Source: Melanopsichium pennsylvanicum
Taxonomy: Eukaryota > Basidiomycota > Ustilaginomycetes > Ustilaginales
NCBI GenBank assembly: GCA_900208305.1
Contig: OAPG01000001.1
Span: forward strand, 1,426,001 to 1,490,000
Direction of reading: 5' to 3'
DNA length: 64,000 nucleotides
This document shows positions 29,348-42,200 of the stretch, piece by piece. The notes under the pieces were generated by a model that saw nothing but the letters and a program-made list of their open reading frames with translations, had not been told where the DNA came from and searched no databases. Position numbers and translations under genes: made by a program. The first letter of the stretch is position 1; every line of letters begins with the position of its first letter.

Positions 29348-31990
29348 ATGATACCAATTCCCTGGAAGATGGGGTCGGATGTATTGGATTACATCACCAC
29401 GCTCCCTGCTGATGAGCAAGAACCTTCACTACTTTCTTTGCAAAGCTATTACTATAACTCCATGAAGGTCCCGTGCCTTGCAAGGTGAGTAACACATCCG
29501 TGCCCAGCTTACACGAAATTCAAAACCGGTTTGCAGCATATCTTTCCCGCTTCGACATTGCTTTCTTCTCGCAGGCCTGCCTCTTCTTATTTGACTCACC
29601 AGCTCGCTCTTTGCCTTCCTTTTTTCCTGCAGCTTTGCTTTGTATGGCCTGTTTGTCGTTTTGATCCTTGCCACCGCTTTCAACAACTTGCTTAAGTGGA
29701 CTTCACCTTGGCTCCACAATAAGATCTCGCAAAAGCTGCGAGTCATTCGTGCATACGTTTGGGAGCACCCTCTTCTGAGCCGCAGCCACGCCACTGTCAT
29801 TTCTCTGCCTGGCCTGCGCTGGCTCACGTTACAGCTTCCGCTGCGTGGCGAAGCAATGATCATCCTCGGTCTTTTCTTGATCAACTTTATTCCTCTTGTA
29901 GCTTTCTATCAACTCCTCGAACCCATTCCTGGCAGCAGCTTGATTGAAAGCAAGTCTGATCAGATTTGCCGTGCCTTGGCAGATCGCACGGGTGTCCTCG
30001 GAACGGCACAGATCCCTTTGCTTATTCTCATGGCCAGCAAACGTACGCCCCTCGCGATCGTCTCTGACCTCGGACAGAACAGCTTGATGCTTTATCATCG
30101 TTGGATTGCGAGATGGTTCTGGGCTCACATTTTCATTCATGGTGTGGCGTACACTGTCGTCTATGCTGGAGAACCAGATGGTGTGAGCGAAATGCTCGCT
30201 GAAACTTATATACGTTGGGGTATCGTGGGCCTCGCGATGGCCTTCGGCTTGTGCTTTCTGTCCCTCCGAGCTCTTCGTCAACGCTACTACGAGGTACGTA
30301 TCTGCCTTTTTCACCATGTTCAGTTCTTTATTCTTCGCCTCTTGTGTTGCTTTCTCCCACCATACCATCACACGTCCCAAGTCTGCGGCTGACTCTAACA
30401 AATGATAATCTGTATTTCTCGAAATTCAACGCAAGGTCTTTGTCATGTTTCACATTACCATGGCGATCTTTGCCATCCTTGGCACATACTTACACATCAC
30501 CTTGCTTGAATATGGTCCGGTAAGTCAAGGCATACAATGGACGAAGAGCTGACCTTTTGCGAGGTCCTCATCGATACATACGATCAGTAGCTGACCAACA
30601 CTTGGCTTGAATACTCTCCCCACTCGATTTGACGAGCACAGTACGGCATGTTTAAAGTAATGACCGAGCTTGCTGCCGCATTTTGGGGTTTCGATCGTGT
30701 TGTCCGGTGGATAATGCGTATTTACCTCTCTTTCTCTTTCGGATCGCGGTCAACTGCTTTGTCGAGAGAAATCAATCCTTCGATCAGGTGTACCTCAGCC
30801 CAAATTCAAGCGTACGGTGCCAAGCCAGACTACTGCCGACTTCGAATCACAGTACCAGCAAGTAAGATCCGTGTTGTTAATGAGGCTCAGCCTCTGATTC
30901 AAGGCGTTGCAGCAGGTGATGATATTCGAATCACAATTCCACGAATGCAGTGGGTAGGCGAGCACCCCTTCACTGTCTTTGAGGCTGGGATTTTCAAGCA
31001 CAATCCATCTCAAGGCTACGTTGACCTTCTTATCAAGACTGCGGGAGGAATGACGCACAAGCTTGCTCAACACATGATCAATTCGAGCGGTACCAATAGC
31101 GATAATCGAAATATCGAGATGGGTGGTGCGACCACGAAGCAGTCCAGAGTCTCAGTCTTGATCGAAGGACCTTTTGGAAGGGCACCAGAAATTAACCAAG
31201 CTACCACAGATATCGTACTGGTTGCGGGAGGCATTGCCATCACCTTCTGCTGGCCACTCTTCGTCAGAGCCTTCAAGGCCCAGGTGAGCGCTGCAGGCGA
31301 ATCCAACCTCAGATCTTGCAAATTGATCTGGATCGTTCGTAGCGAGAGTAAGTTGTAAAGTTTGTCAGCCCCCCGTTGCTTGAACTGATGATGCAGAGAC
31401 TGACACCGCGTTACTTGATTGTTGCTCATATTAAAACAGGCACAACCCAGATTCTTGAGGAGGCTTTCACTGAGCTCGTTCAACAAGTGCAGAGTGAACA
31501 AAACCTGAAGAAGTGTTGTTTCACGATGGACGTTTACGTCACCTCGATTGCCACTGCCACTCCCACTGCCGCTCTACCCATCTCGTCTTCTTCCGCCTCG
31601 ATCAAGGCTAAAAAGTCAATCGAGACTCCAGGAGGAGGTTCGTCAACTCGTCATTTCGACCGCTCGCCTAGCAACGAGGTTTTGGGGCTTACAGTCTTGT
31701 CACACGTTGGAGAGGAGATCACCAACGAGAAAACTCATGACAAGCTGTTTGACAACAGCGTTCAAGGCGATCTGGTCAAGGTCAGCCGCTTCAATGGTCG
31801 CCCAAAACCTTTGGCTTCTTGCATGTTTGCGCACCTAGAGCACAAGCCGCTTGAGAGAGGCCACACTCAGTGCCTGACAGTAGCCTTCTGTGGACCGTCA
31901 AGTTTGTGCGACGATATCAGGTATGAAGCCGTAGGCCTGATCAAGAAGGGACACAATGTCGAGCTCATCGAGGAATGCTTCATGTGGTAG
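29348..31990 (+). CDS. Ferric reductase (FRE-type flavocytochrome b), five exons
   Basis: Exons 29348-29484, 29633-30293, 30436-30519, 30642-31347 and 31440-31990 give 712 residues. All four introns are GT..AG and keep frame. The first membrane helix starts at about residue 46. Heme ligands are spaced as expected in pairs 14 apart: His201 and His215 (YHRWIARWFWAHIFIHG), and His272 and His286 (MFHITMAIFAILGTYLH). The FAD-binding HPFT motif (GEHPFTVFEAG), a GPFG loop, and the NADPH-binding CGP motif (VAFCGPSSLCDD) ending FMW follow. These enzymes reduce Fe3+ (or Cu2+, or siderophore-bound iron) at the cell surface using cytosolic NADPH. A Ser/Gly-rich insert of about 60 residues lies before the NADPH end. 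Two GATA sites upstream would fit iron repression. Confidence 0.93.
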
Positions 31991-32546
31991 TCATTATGAC
32001 AGCATTGCGTAATGAGTTTGCAACGAAGGATAGCCTCTTACTGGGAGCGACGCCAGATCAGGAGCATGTCTGTTAAAATCCGCAGATGGGACAACTTTGA
32101 ACGCGTTCGGCGTTTGTCCAAAGCTGCACCACAAGTGGCCGTGTCACAAACAACAAAAATGACGAGGAAAGAGTTGAAGCGACGCGATGAAAATCCCAAC
32201 ATTACATGACAAAGACCTAACAGAAAACGGCTACCGGTCCGACTGACGCATAGTTCTTAGACTGACCAATGAGATTCGATAGCTCAGAGCTAAGACTTCG
32301 TTGAAAACACCACCCTAACCAAATTTTGGTCATCATGGTTGGCTCCGAGAAATGTTACCTCACGCTGTGTTGAATGAGTGGTTTTTCTTTCTGGTCAAGA
32401 TGCAATTTGTTTTTCAGCACTCGAGAGAGAGAGAGAGAGAAAGAGAGAGAAAGAGAGAGAAGGAGAAAAGAAAACTTAATCTGACAAGAGATTTCGTTAA
32501 AAAGAGTCGCATGTCAATCTTGTCATACGCGAATGGATCAAGCAAT
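31991..32546. other. Convergent 3' region between the ferric reductase and PGM genes
   Basis: No gene. Contains a GA-rich microsatellite at 32423-32466 and otherwise unremarkable 3' flanks of two converging genes. Confidence 0.5.
32423..32466. repeat. GA-rich microsatellite
   Basis: An imperfect GAGAGA/AAGAGAGAG tract of about 44 bases in an intergenic region. Confidence 0.9.
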
Positions 32547-34307
32547 CTAAGTGATGACAGTAGGCTTATCCCTACCCGTAAACTCTTGCAACTTGGAAAC
32601 CTTGAGAGCCTGTTGAATTAAAGGCTTCAACCCAACCTGAGCATCCGCACCAAACTCTTTTTCATCATTACTATACTTTTCCACATACAACCTAATGGTA
32701 GCACCCGCACTACCCGTACCACTCAACCTAAAAATGATCCTGGACCCATCAACAAACTTGATGTACAAACCCTGGTTCTTGCTCACACTTCCATCAATAG
32801 GATCCGTGTACTCGAAATCGCCCGACTCTTTCACTTCAAACTCTCCAAGTTTGGTACCCTTGAAAGTTTGACTCTCAAACTGTTCCCTGAGATGGGCCAT
32901 GAGCTTGCTAGCTCCGTCCGAATCCACCTCTTCGTAATCGTAACGCGAGAAAAAGTTTCGTCCGTATTGCTTGTAAAAGCCCATGAGAACATCATTCACA
33001 CTGGTACCTGGCTTTTCCTTGTTGGCAGCCGCGAGAATGCTCAACCAAGCCACAACGGCCCACAATCCATCCTTTTCGCGAATGTGGTCCGAACCCGTAC
33101 CGAAACTCTCCTCTCCACAAATGCTCAACCTTCCTGCATCCATAAGGTTGCCAAAGAACTTCCAACCCGTGGGCACCTCGAAGCACTCGTACCCGTTCTT
33201 GGCTGCCACTCTGTCGATAGCACCACTTGTGGGCATGGATCGCGCGAGACCCTTGATACCACCTTTAAAGTAAGGGATGGCCTTCTGCGCCCAATCAGCG
33301 ATGATGGCAACGCTGTCCGAAGGGTTAACGAAAGCACCCTTGCCGATGATCATGTTTCGATCACCATCGCCGTCAGAAGCAGCACCGAACGAGATGTTTT
33401 CCTTCTCCACTGCATCGACCAACGACTTGGCGTACGTCAAGTTGGGGTCTGGGTGTCCGCCACCAAAGTCCTCGGATGGCACACAGTTCTGGATCGAGGA
33501 TTCGGGCAAGCCAAATTGCTCGACAAACAGAGCACGACCGTAAGGACCAGTGACGCCGTGAAGAGCGTCAAAGCGAACAGTGAAACCGGAGGACTGCAGG
33601 AAATCCTTGATGAGCTTGAAATCAAAGATCTCGGCCAAGTACGAGACGTAGTCCTTTACGTTGTCAATGATTTCGATTTCGAGGTCTCCAAAAGTGGTGC
33701 TGCCGATCTTGGAAAGATCGACTTCGGGACCTTGGACGATGTGGTACTCGTTGATGGTCTTTGTGATGTCAAAGATCTTGTTGGTGACCGATTCGGGAGC
33801 GGGTCCACCGTTGTCCATGTTGTACTTGATACCGAAATCATTTTGGGGTCCACCGGGGTTGTGAGATGCGGTGAGGAGGATTCCACCGGTAGCCTTGTAA
33901 GATCGGATGACGTGAGATGCGGCAGGGGTGGAGAGGATTCCATCTTGACCGATGATGAGTTTGGAGACCTTGTTACCTGCGGCGAGGCGGATGATGGCTT
34001 GGATAGCAGGCTTTGAAAAGTATCGACCGTCACCACCAACGACAAGAGTCGAGTTGGCAGCACCAGTAGGGATAGCAGAGAGGATGGACTGGACAAAATT
34101 CTCAGTGTAGTGCTGCTGCGAAAAAATCTTGACCCTGCAAGATAGTTGTACAAGATCCACGAGAGAGACGCCGAAGCAAAAGTTGGTGTGAGTAGGTGCA
34201 ATCGGGTACAACAGGGTAGTAACGAGATGAACTTACCTCTTCCTCAAACCGGAGGTGCCGGGTTTCTGGCCCTCGAAAGGCTTTGTTTGAACAGTGATGA
34301 CCGACAT
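32547..34307 (-). CDS. PGM1: Phosphoglucomutase
   Basis: Two exons, 34307-34237 and 34134-32547, encode 552 residues. The 102-base intron begins GTAAGT and ends TTGCAG. Exon 1 gives [24 protein letters not shown], the standard PGM start, joined to [17 protein letters not shown]. Hallmarks: TASHNPGG with the phosphorylated Ser (about residue 113), metal loop DGDGDRN, sugar-binding [11 protein letters not shown], and C-terminal phosphate site [15 protein letters not shown]. It interconverts glucose-1-phosphate and glucose-6-phosphate in the cytosol, feeding UDP-glucose, cell-wall glucan and trehalose synthesis. Length and every catalytic loop are normal for the family. It converges with the ferric reductase. 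Confidence 0.97.
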
Positions 34308-36211
34308 GATGGATGTTGTTGTCAGTTGAGATGGTGGTGTGGAAGAGAGAAGGAAACCATGTGGGGAAGGGAATCTAACTAGATCTGGAATGGTTGGCTG
34401 GCCGTGCGCATCAAACTCTGCTAAAGTTAAATTGAGCTGTGCGTCTTTGCGTTGGTCTGTGTGTATGTGCGTTACATTTAGAATTTCGAATTTGTGAGCG
34501 CGCGCTGCGAGGCGCCAGGCAAAAATGATCTTCGCTGCAGTGCGGTGGCCAATAATCGACTGCCTGAGAGTGGCATCATGTTTTGAAACAAATTCGATTT
34601 TGTTGGCAGTTTACCGTTCCGGTCTGATTTTGAAATGATCTAACATGTCTGGTATCTCTCAAATTTGACACGTGATCAAGTCGCGAAAAGGTGTGTAGTT
34701 AGTTACGCACTTTGCCAAGATTTAAATGTCACTTTGGGCGAGCTGCATGTTTTGTCCATCACGTCGATCCAAGCACGTTGCCTCGTGCCGCTTGTTTCTT
34801 CCGTGTGCTGTAGTAATCGACAACTCGCACACACTCACTCGCACGTATAGCTTTGGGAATCATCATTGCACCACCACGCTTGATTCGGTTTGAGTTTCCG
34901 AATGGATGCTTGCGCTTCGCTTCGCTTAGCTTGTGAGACAGAATGAATTTCCGAAAACGAAATTTGGACGTGCACCTTTTCCGAGCCCATCTGAGACAGA
35001 CATCGGCACCCCACTGTACTCTAATGTACTCTAATGCACTCTAATGTACTCTAATGCACTCTAACTCTGCTCCAGCATCGACAGACACACACACAAACAC
35101 ACACGCACGCACGCACGCATCACATGTGTTTTCTATCCTTTAGCTCGCCTTCATCCCCAGTGTTACACAAACACCTTAGATGACTGGTTCAAAAGGTTGT
35201 CATCGTTATCAGTCTAGAAATGGACACTTTCATCCAGACTGGCCAAAGCGATCATATTCACTTGCAAGTGAGGGATTCGACAAGGTTGTACTCAGATTAC
35301 AAAGATCAGCATCAGATTGACTGAACCAAACGCTACTTACCTACCATTCACTGGGCCGTAAGACATTCGAGACTTTTCTGGCCTCGCATCGTTTCTTCTT
35401 TTAAGATCAGTCCCGCTCAGTGCAGATCCTAGCTATACAATCGTCTGAGAGTCGAGTGCATCCAGACAGTGACCGACAATCGCAGAGAGTCGTCATACGA
35501 CCAGACCTTGGTGACTGTGACTGGTCAAAAATAATACAGCATCAGTCAACGCATCCTAATGCAAGTCTAACCCCAAAGCACATTCAGCACACTCTCGTAC
35601 TTGCTTCATGAGCCATATCGACTTTTTCCTTTCTTTCCCCTCCAGCCTTGACCATCCTTTCAACCTCTGATGATCTCTCCCTTTTCCGTCCGCCAGCCTG
35701 TCATCAACCCATTTTCCCCCTACAGCCCTCCTCGATCGTATCATCTGCAATGCTGCTTCCACCCGTTTAGAGGCTCGATCAGCAAACTTGCACTTTCATC
35801 GCTTCCATCCTGCGACGTATAGTACCCTAGCACCAGACACATACTTGCACGCTGCCTCGATCGTTTGCTCTGCTTTGCAAACCCAACAACCCCTGCCAAC
35901 AATAGCAACACTAAAGCGCCTCTTCCCAGCTGTCCCCGCTCCAGCAATCACTCTTCCACCAATCGCTCTCTAGTCCCGCCGCGTTACGTCCACCGTACCT
36001 CTGATTTGCAGATCCGGCGTGCACCTGCAACGGCTTCGCTTTCAGACCTTGACACCATCCATTACCCTCAAGATCGATTTCCCTTATCGCGGAGTTTGTC
36101 CCTGGCAGTTTCAAGGGGTGCGATATTCCTCAACGAATAGCTGCGAGCTAACCTCGACACCTTCCAGCTACACTAGCTTGGCTGCGCTGTATACACCTTC
36201 TGCCGACCAAC
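34308..36211. promoter_or_regulatory. Divergent promoter region between PGM and the giant PH-domain gene
   Basis: About 1.9 kb without a gene. A CCAAT box lies at 34549-34553, about 240 bases upstream of the PGM start. Five copies of a 10-base repeat at 35015-35064 are followed by CA and GCAC runs to about 35120. The right end (35600-36211) is pyrimidine-rich and probably the leader of the PH gene. Confidence 0.5.
35015..35064. repeat. Five tandem copies of a 10-base unit TGYACTCTAA
   Basis: Copies alternate between TGTACTCTAA and TGCACTCTAA (T,T,C,T,C order at position 3). The period is one helical turn, so any bound protein would face one side of the DNA. Located about 710 bases upstream of PGM and 1.15 kb upstream of the PH gene. 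Confidence 0.9.
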
Positions 36212-39200
36212 ATGAAGCGCTGGAAGCAAATCAAGGAACAGCTCGACGCGAAGCGCAATGCTACCAGCTCCAACAACAACGACTCATTGAAGTCGTCAGC
36301 GCCATATAGAGGAGGCGGAATCTCATCAGCCTCCTTCTCAGATCTTCGCGAGCTTCGATCCTGTGCCTCTTTTGACCTTTCAGAACCATCCAGCTCCAAC
36401 CTCATGCCACCAATCAAGACGAGCGCGAGTCGAACCTCGCTCGACATTCCTGGCCGACTCGGCAACTTGATCAACAAGTCCACCTCCAGCTTGGAGCTCA
36501 GCTCGGCCGTTGGCTACAGCAAAACAGTAGGCAAAGCTCTGATCAAGTTTCCAAGACCAAGAAACAGCAGCAACTCCAACAATATTGGGGCTATGGATTC
36601 AGCGTCGACCTCGTCCCCTTCCAAGCTCGGCAAAAGTCCTCGCAGGTGGGTCAACAGCCTTTTGAGCCAAGGCGAACCCAGCGCTCAAAAGCTAGAGACG
36701 ACAGCGCAAGCACACTCTCGTGCTGAATCGGATGCGTCTAGACCGTCGCCAGCTCTCGTTAGCAGCCTTGTTCTCTCTAGCGACAATGTACCGTCCACAT
36801 CTCGTCAGATCTACACTATCGGCTCTGGGCTTCAGCGCAATTCATCCGCAGCTGGCCGATCGGCGAGTATCTACTCGTCTCATCTCAGCTCAGCGTCTCG
36901 CTCTACACCAGATCTGCACACCAATTCAATCACGAGGCATCGCGACAATGGCGCTCTGCTCATGGACTTGGCTGGTCCTCTTCCTTCCATCGCGCATCAA
37001 GGAGCTCTTGCCAACCGCAATGATACGTCATCTCCTCTAGTCGTTCGTAACCTTGACGAAGCTCCCAGAGGCACCTATACCCCTGCTATCCCCGCCACCT
37101 CTGCCTCTGCTCAGTTGAGGACTGTGTCTAAGCTTCGCAACCCATGGTCGGCCTCACCACAGATTCGAAGCGAAGAAGAGGACGATATCGATGCCTCGAT
37201 CGCACATGACCGTTTCAATAATCGGCTGGACATCGGCGAGCAGGCTGTGCTTGATATGCTCGATTCGGCTTCATGTGTTCGCAGCGCCGTTTCTGCGCCT
37301 GTGCCGCCGACGCCGTATCAGACTGCCACTCCCGGTACGCTAGCCCGGTCGCGTTCTTTCGCCACCACCACAAAGTTCCACAGCCCTGCTTCAGAGTACA
37401 GCCAAGACTTTCGCTCGCCGTTCTTGGCAGGTACCTCGTCTCCCGCTGCTAGTGTCAGGGAGGCCGTCCGTCAGCGCGAGCTTCTCGACTCTGCCGCTAC
37501 AAAGAACGCTTCGCCTCGCTCCCAGATTTCACCAAGTCGATCCACGCTGTCGCCTAAGACCTCTGTATCCCTTGATGCGGTTCCTTCTGACGACACGGAG
37601 CCCTTGAAATCGAGCCAGACTTCTAGCTCTATCTTCTACCAACGCGGTGCGACCGCCTCGAGCAGCCACCAGAAAACCTCTTCCCATGCGACCAAGAGGA
37701 TTTTGCGTGTCCCTGTCCCGACCACTGAAGTCCGATTGGCATCCCTACCATTAACGGCAGCTTCTCAAGGTCTCCCGCGACGCGGCACAGCTGCTTCCAC
37801 CACCTCGAATCTGCCCATTTCGCCGATTGACAGTAGCCTGCTGGGCTCGTCAGCGCATGCCACCAGCCTCTGGAGCAGACCTGGGAACACGCCCGACACG
37901 CCTTCGACAACCCAAGAGTCTTCGTCGCCCATGCCTTGGTCCGCATCTTCACTGGCGCCCCCCAAGTGGCCATCAAGTAGCCAGAAAACCGAACTCAACC
38001 GCGACGACAACAGCAAACCGATGTATACACTTGTGCCTGTGGACATGGCCGGCGAGGTCGAGGAAGAAGATGAACGACATTCGGACCTGCAATATCCATC
38101 AAGCATCATGCCCAATCTGCGTCGTCACCGAACGGATTTCACCGAGGCCACGAGCATCTTTTCTGGCGCTGACGATTTCCATAAATCGCAGAACAGCCTG
38201 GAAACTCAAGCCGTCCCCGAAACGGAGGCGGCAGCCGGCACCGAGACAAGGACAGCCGCCGAATCGTCATCGTCCGCTCACAACACCGCAACTAGCCGAC
38301 CGCTCTCGCATGTAGGATCCGTCAGTAGCTCCTTAGCTGCCATTCGAGGCATGTTTAGCAAAGCTACGTCCACCGCTCTTGGATCGACAGAGGTGGCTCC
38401 TACTTCACAAACACGGTCAAATGCTGCGAATGAAACAGGTCCTACGACCTCCTTCGCTGCTCTTGCTAAGGAGTCAGAGCAACGCTCGACGTCCTCGAGA
38501 TTATCTAGCCCAGAAAAATTGGCCATTCCTGCGTCGCCCACAAAGGCCAAGGATCTTATCGCCATGTTCGAGAGCAACTCCGCGAATGCTTCTCCTGCAG
38601 CGGATCACTCTCCATCGTTCTCACGAAATCTGACGCCCAAGACCAAACTTTCTCCGACAGAATGTGGAAAGTCCAACGTCGATAGCCTGAACACAACACC
38701 CAAGCGACAGACACCTCTCATCATCTCGGTATCTAGGTCCAATCTAGGTCTTGGAACCACTAATGCTGCTGTACAAGTCGCAGCTGAAGAATCAACCATC
38801 AGTGCAAAGCTCGGAGCTCGACGTTTCGAGGCGGGCAGATTCAGGGCGAGACGCGCGGGGATGATTGGTGTTGGAGGTGAAAGCGCTAACGGAAGCTTTG
38901 GTGGTCTTCCAGACGACGACCATGACGATGCGCAAGACGAGAACGCAAAGCCAGACAGCCTGTCTGGTCATGATACACGCAGCGTTAGCGGACGTTTCCG
39001 ATCGCATGGCGTCGGTTCGCAGCACTCGAGGTCACAGTCGATCCCTCACGATGTCGGCGGAAATGTCCTCGGCAGCGGTAGCCTGTCGCTGATGCCGAAG
39101 CTGAGTCCGACGGGGACCCGCCGCGGCTCGTCTTCTCATCAAAGAGGCGGCTCAACAAGCACGGACCCGGGTAGTCTTGGAAGGAAAGGTGCCTTCCGAA

Positions 39201-42200
39201 ATAGTGTCATCGGCTTCATCGGTGTCTTATCTGGCAAGCCACCGTCAGGATCGGAAGCAGGAGGCGAACCCGGATCTGATGGTCAAACGCTCGCATCCGG
39301 CTTGCTCTCGGATCGACGTCACAGCACTAAGGCAGATCAGGACGACAATGTCAGCACAGCCAGTGCAGCCACACAAGGTACCACCGCTTCATATCGCCGC
39401 AAGAAGGAGGAGGGCAACCTTCCTTTGACCAACGTCACGGCCATTCAGATGACAGGAGAGCAGCCTGGCGCCAGACCCATCCGAGCCGGCGTGCTTTACT
39501 ATTTCAATGTGCATGATCCCCACCCTCGCTGGCTACGCGTCAAGGCAGTTCTGTTGCCGTCTGCTGTCGCGATGAGCTGGATCCCTTCAGGAGGTGGTCG
39601 AGAGAATGTAGTGCTGGATCTCCGCGCGTGCAGGGAAGTACACTCGGTACCTAGTCCTGAACATCCCAGCAGCGTTTCGGATCTGGGAGCTGCGTGCGCT
39701 CGCAGACAAGGTCTCGCACAGATCAGCCCCTTCCAGCTTATTTTTGATGATGGTGTCGAGAGACTTGCTGCTGATACTGCCAAAGAGCGGGTGCAGTGGG
39801 TTGCTTCGATTTGGGACGTCACAGGAACAGGAAGTCCACGCCCTGAAAGCACGCATGACTCTGCGCTCGCCCATTCTGGGCACGAGGCTCTGACCAAGGA
39901 TCGCCCAATCTATGCTCAAGCGTCTCCGGCAAGCCGAGGACGCGGCCATGCTGGTAGCCCAAGTCGCCCGCTCATTTCGACTCTTGGACCTGGCGTGCTT
40001 GGATCGCCGAGAAGACCAGGCTCGATGCGTCCTGAATCATCAAGCAACGAGGAGGCCATCGACCGCATTGGTTCCATCTGGAAGAGCGACCTGTCATCAG
40101 AATTGACCGACAAGGATATGCAACGAAGCTTTGGTGAAGCAATAGCTTCTGCTCTTCCGCCGCCATTGCCACCCAAGGAGCCTCAAGCAGCTCCCGCTCT
40201 CAACTTGGCACCGTCGAGCTCCAAGAGCTCCCAACCCGTCCTCACTGCGAATGTTGCAACCGCAGCTAAGTTAGCTCCGGCGGCTGTGTCGGCACGGACG
40301 CTGATCACATCGGATTCTGACAGCCCTGTCCGATCCAAGGTGCGCAGCTGGCAGCGACCACCACTAGACCTGAGCACTGGCTACGTCCATGATCTTATTC
40401 CGAAAACCCCGACATTGGTGGAACCGGCCAGCGAAACGATTCGTTCAACGCCAGCTTCCTTTGCTGACGACAAGAGCACAAGTGTTTCCAGGCAGGGCGA
40501 AGGCTCGCCACGAGAGACTTCGGTCGATGCACCAGCCATCTCAGGTCTTGTAGCAGACGTCGCCGAAGCAGGCGATGTGTCGCCTATAGCTTCGTCGCCC
40601 GATATGGATGGATACGAATCCGCACGCTCGCAAGGGAGCTTGATCGACGAGTTCGGACCCAGGACTCCCGTGAGTGAGGCCGTTTTCAACTGGTCCAGAC
40701 TGGACAAGGAGTCGGATCTGAACCCAAGCGATTCGGCTTCGCAACGACCGGCACGGAGCGAGTTTGGAACCATCAAGAGCAATGTGTCCGCGTCGGAGCG
40801 CCAGAAAAGCACACGCAAGAAGGACAGCGATGGTGCCGAAGTTGCTTTGCACCCAGATTCGAATGTCACGCCAGAATCAGGCGCTGGACGTACACCAGCT
40901 CAAATACTGCGAGACAGCATTCTCGGAACTTCAGCAGGTGGTACAGGCAGCTCTGATGCCCTCTTCAACGCATCACCCGCTGGTCGAAGCAATAGACTCG
41001 GCACAGTCATAGAAGAGACGCAGTCTCAGGCTCAGAGCACAAGGCTGAACGCATCCGTTCACAGCAGCAACCGAAGTAAGCTCGACGAGATGGTTGCCAG
41101 AGCCGTCGGAAATGGATCCATCAAGTCGCCGGCAGCCAAGAGCGCCCTCTCGCTCGTTTCGAGCGGCAGTATCAGCTCAAACGACGTCGGAAAACTTCTC
41201 GAGTTCCTCGAAGAGCAGCAGAAAGAACGTCTGAACAAAGAGAAGGAGCTTGAGGATCAGATTCGCAGCTTCCAACAGGCTGTGTCCGATCTACAGAAAA
41301 AGAATTCGACCAGCAGCTCACACCGCTCAGCCCACAGGAGGAGCTCTACGGCCAGCGTCGGCGGAGACAGCAAGACTTCGGCCAGATCTTCACGAGATTC
41401 TGAGCTCGCGGCCATGCAAGAGAAGCTCGACAAGGTGCTTGATCTCGTGACCAATGTCGTGACGGCACCCGCAGTCCACAATGGGGCCAAGAGCGAGTCC
41501 GCTTTCAGTACTCCACATATCGGGAAAGACGTTGAGAGTGCCGAGATGGCCAGGATCGAAGGCGTTCTTGCGAAGCTGCTGCGCAAGATGCAAGGTTCGG
41601 AAGATGCAACTATGATGCCAAGATCCAAGGAGCTGGTCCGTGCTGCTTTTGCAGGCGGCGATCCAGCCATGATCGAAGAATGGGACCGCATGCCTGCCGA
41701 GCTGAGGGGCAACGAGCTCATCAAGTCGATGGAAGATCGCGTCAAATTCGGCAAAGACGGACGACACGAGGCAATCCGGGCCGATTACGCGATGCGAAAT
41801 GTGTCTTCCGGCATGGTGCGGGACGGAAGCGCACCGGCTGGTGCAGCAGAATACCCGGGAGAACCTATCGATGCTGACACTGATTCTAAGAGGGGGGTCT
41901 CGGCTTCGCTCCCACGACGTGCCTCAGGTGCCAGCATTCCTGCCAGTATTTCTGCTACCGACATGGATAGCGAATCGACATTTAGTCGCATTCCTCCTCG
42001 CAGCTGGTCGTCTGAACGTGGCGTTCCTTCTCCACCACCCAATTCGGAATGGGACGCCAAGTCGATCATCAGTCGTCCCGCATCGCGAGCTACCACTCAC
42101 CTGGGCCTGATCGGCCGAGCTCCTGCTCAGAACTTCCGCATGCTCGGTGATCCAGGCTCTACTCAAGCTACGCCCCGCTCAGTGATGCTCAGAAACGAGC

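Noticed and set aside
32868..34016. 382-codon plus-strand frame
   Set aside because: Antisense of the strongly conserved phosphoglucomutase exon; codon structure of PGM keeps the opposite strand open.
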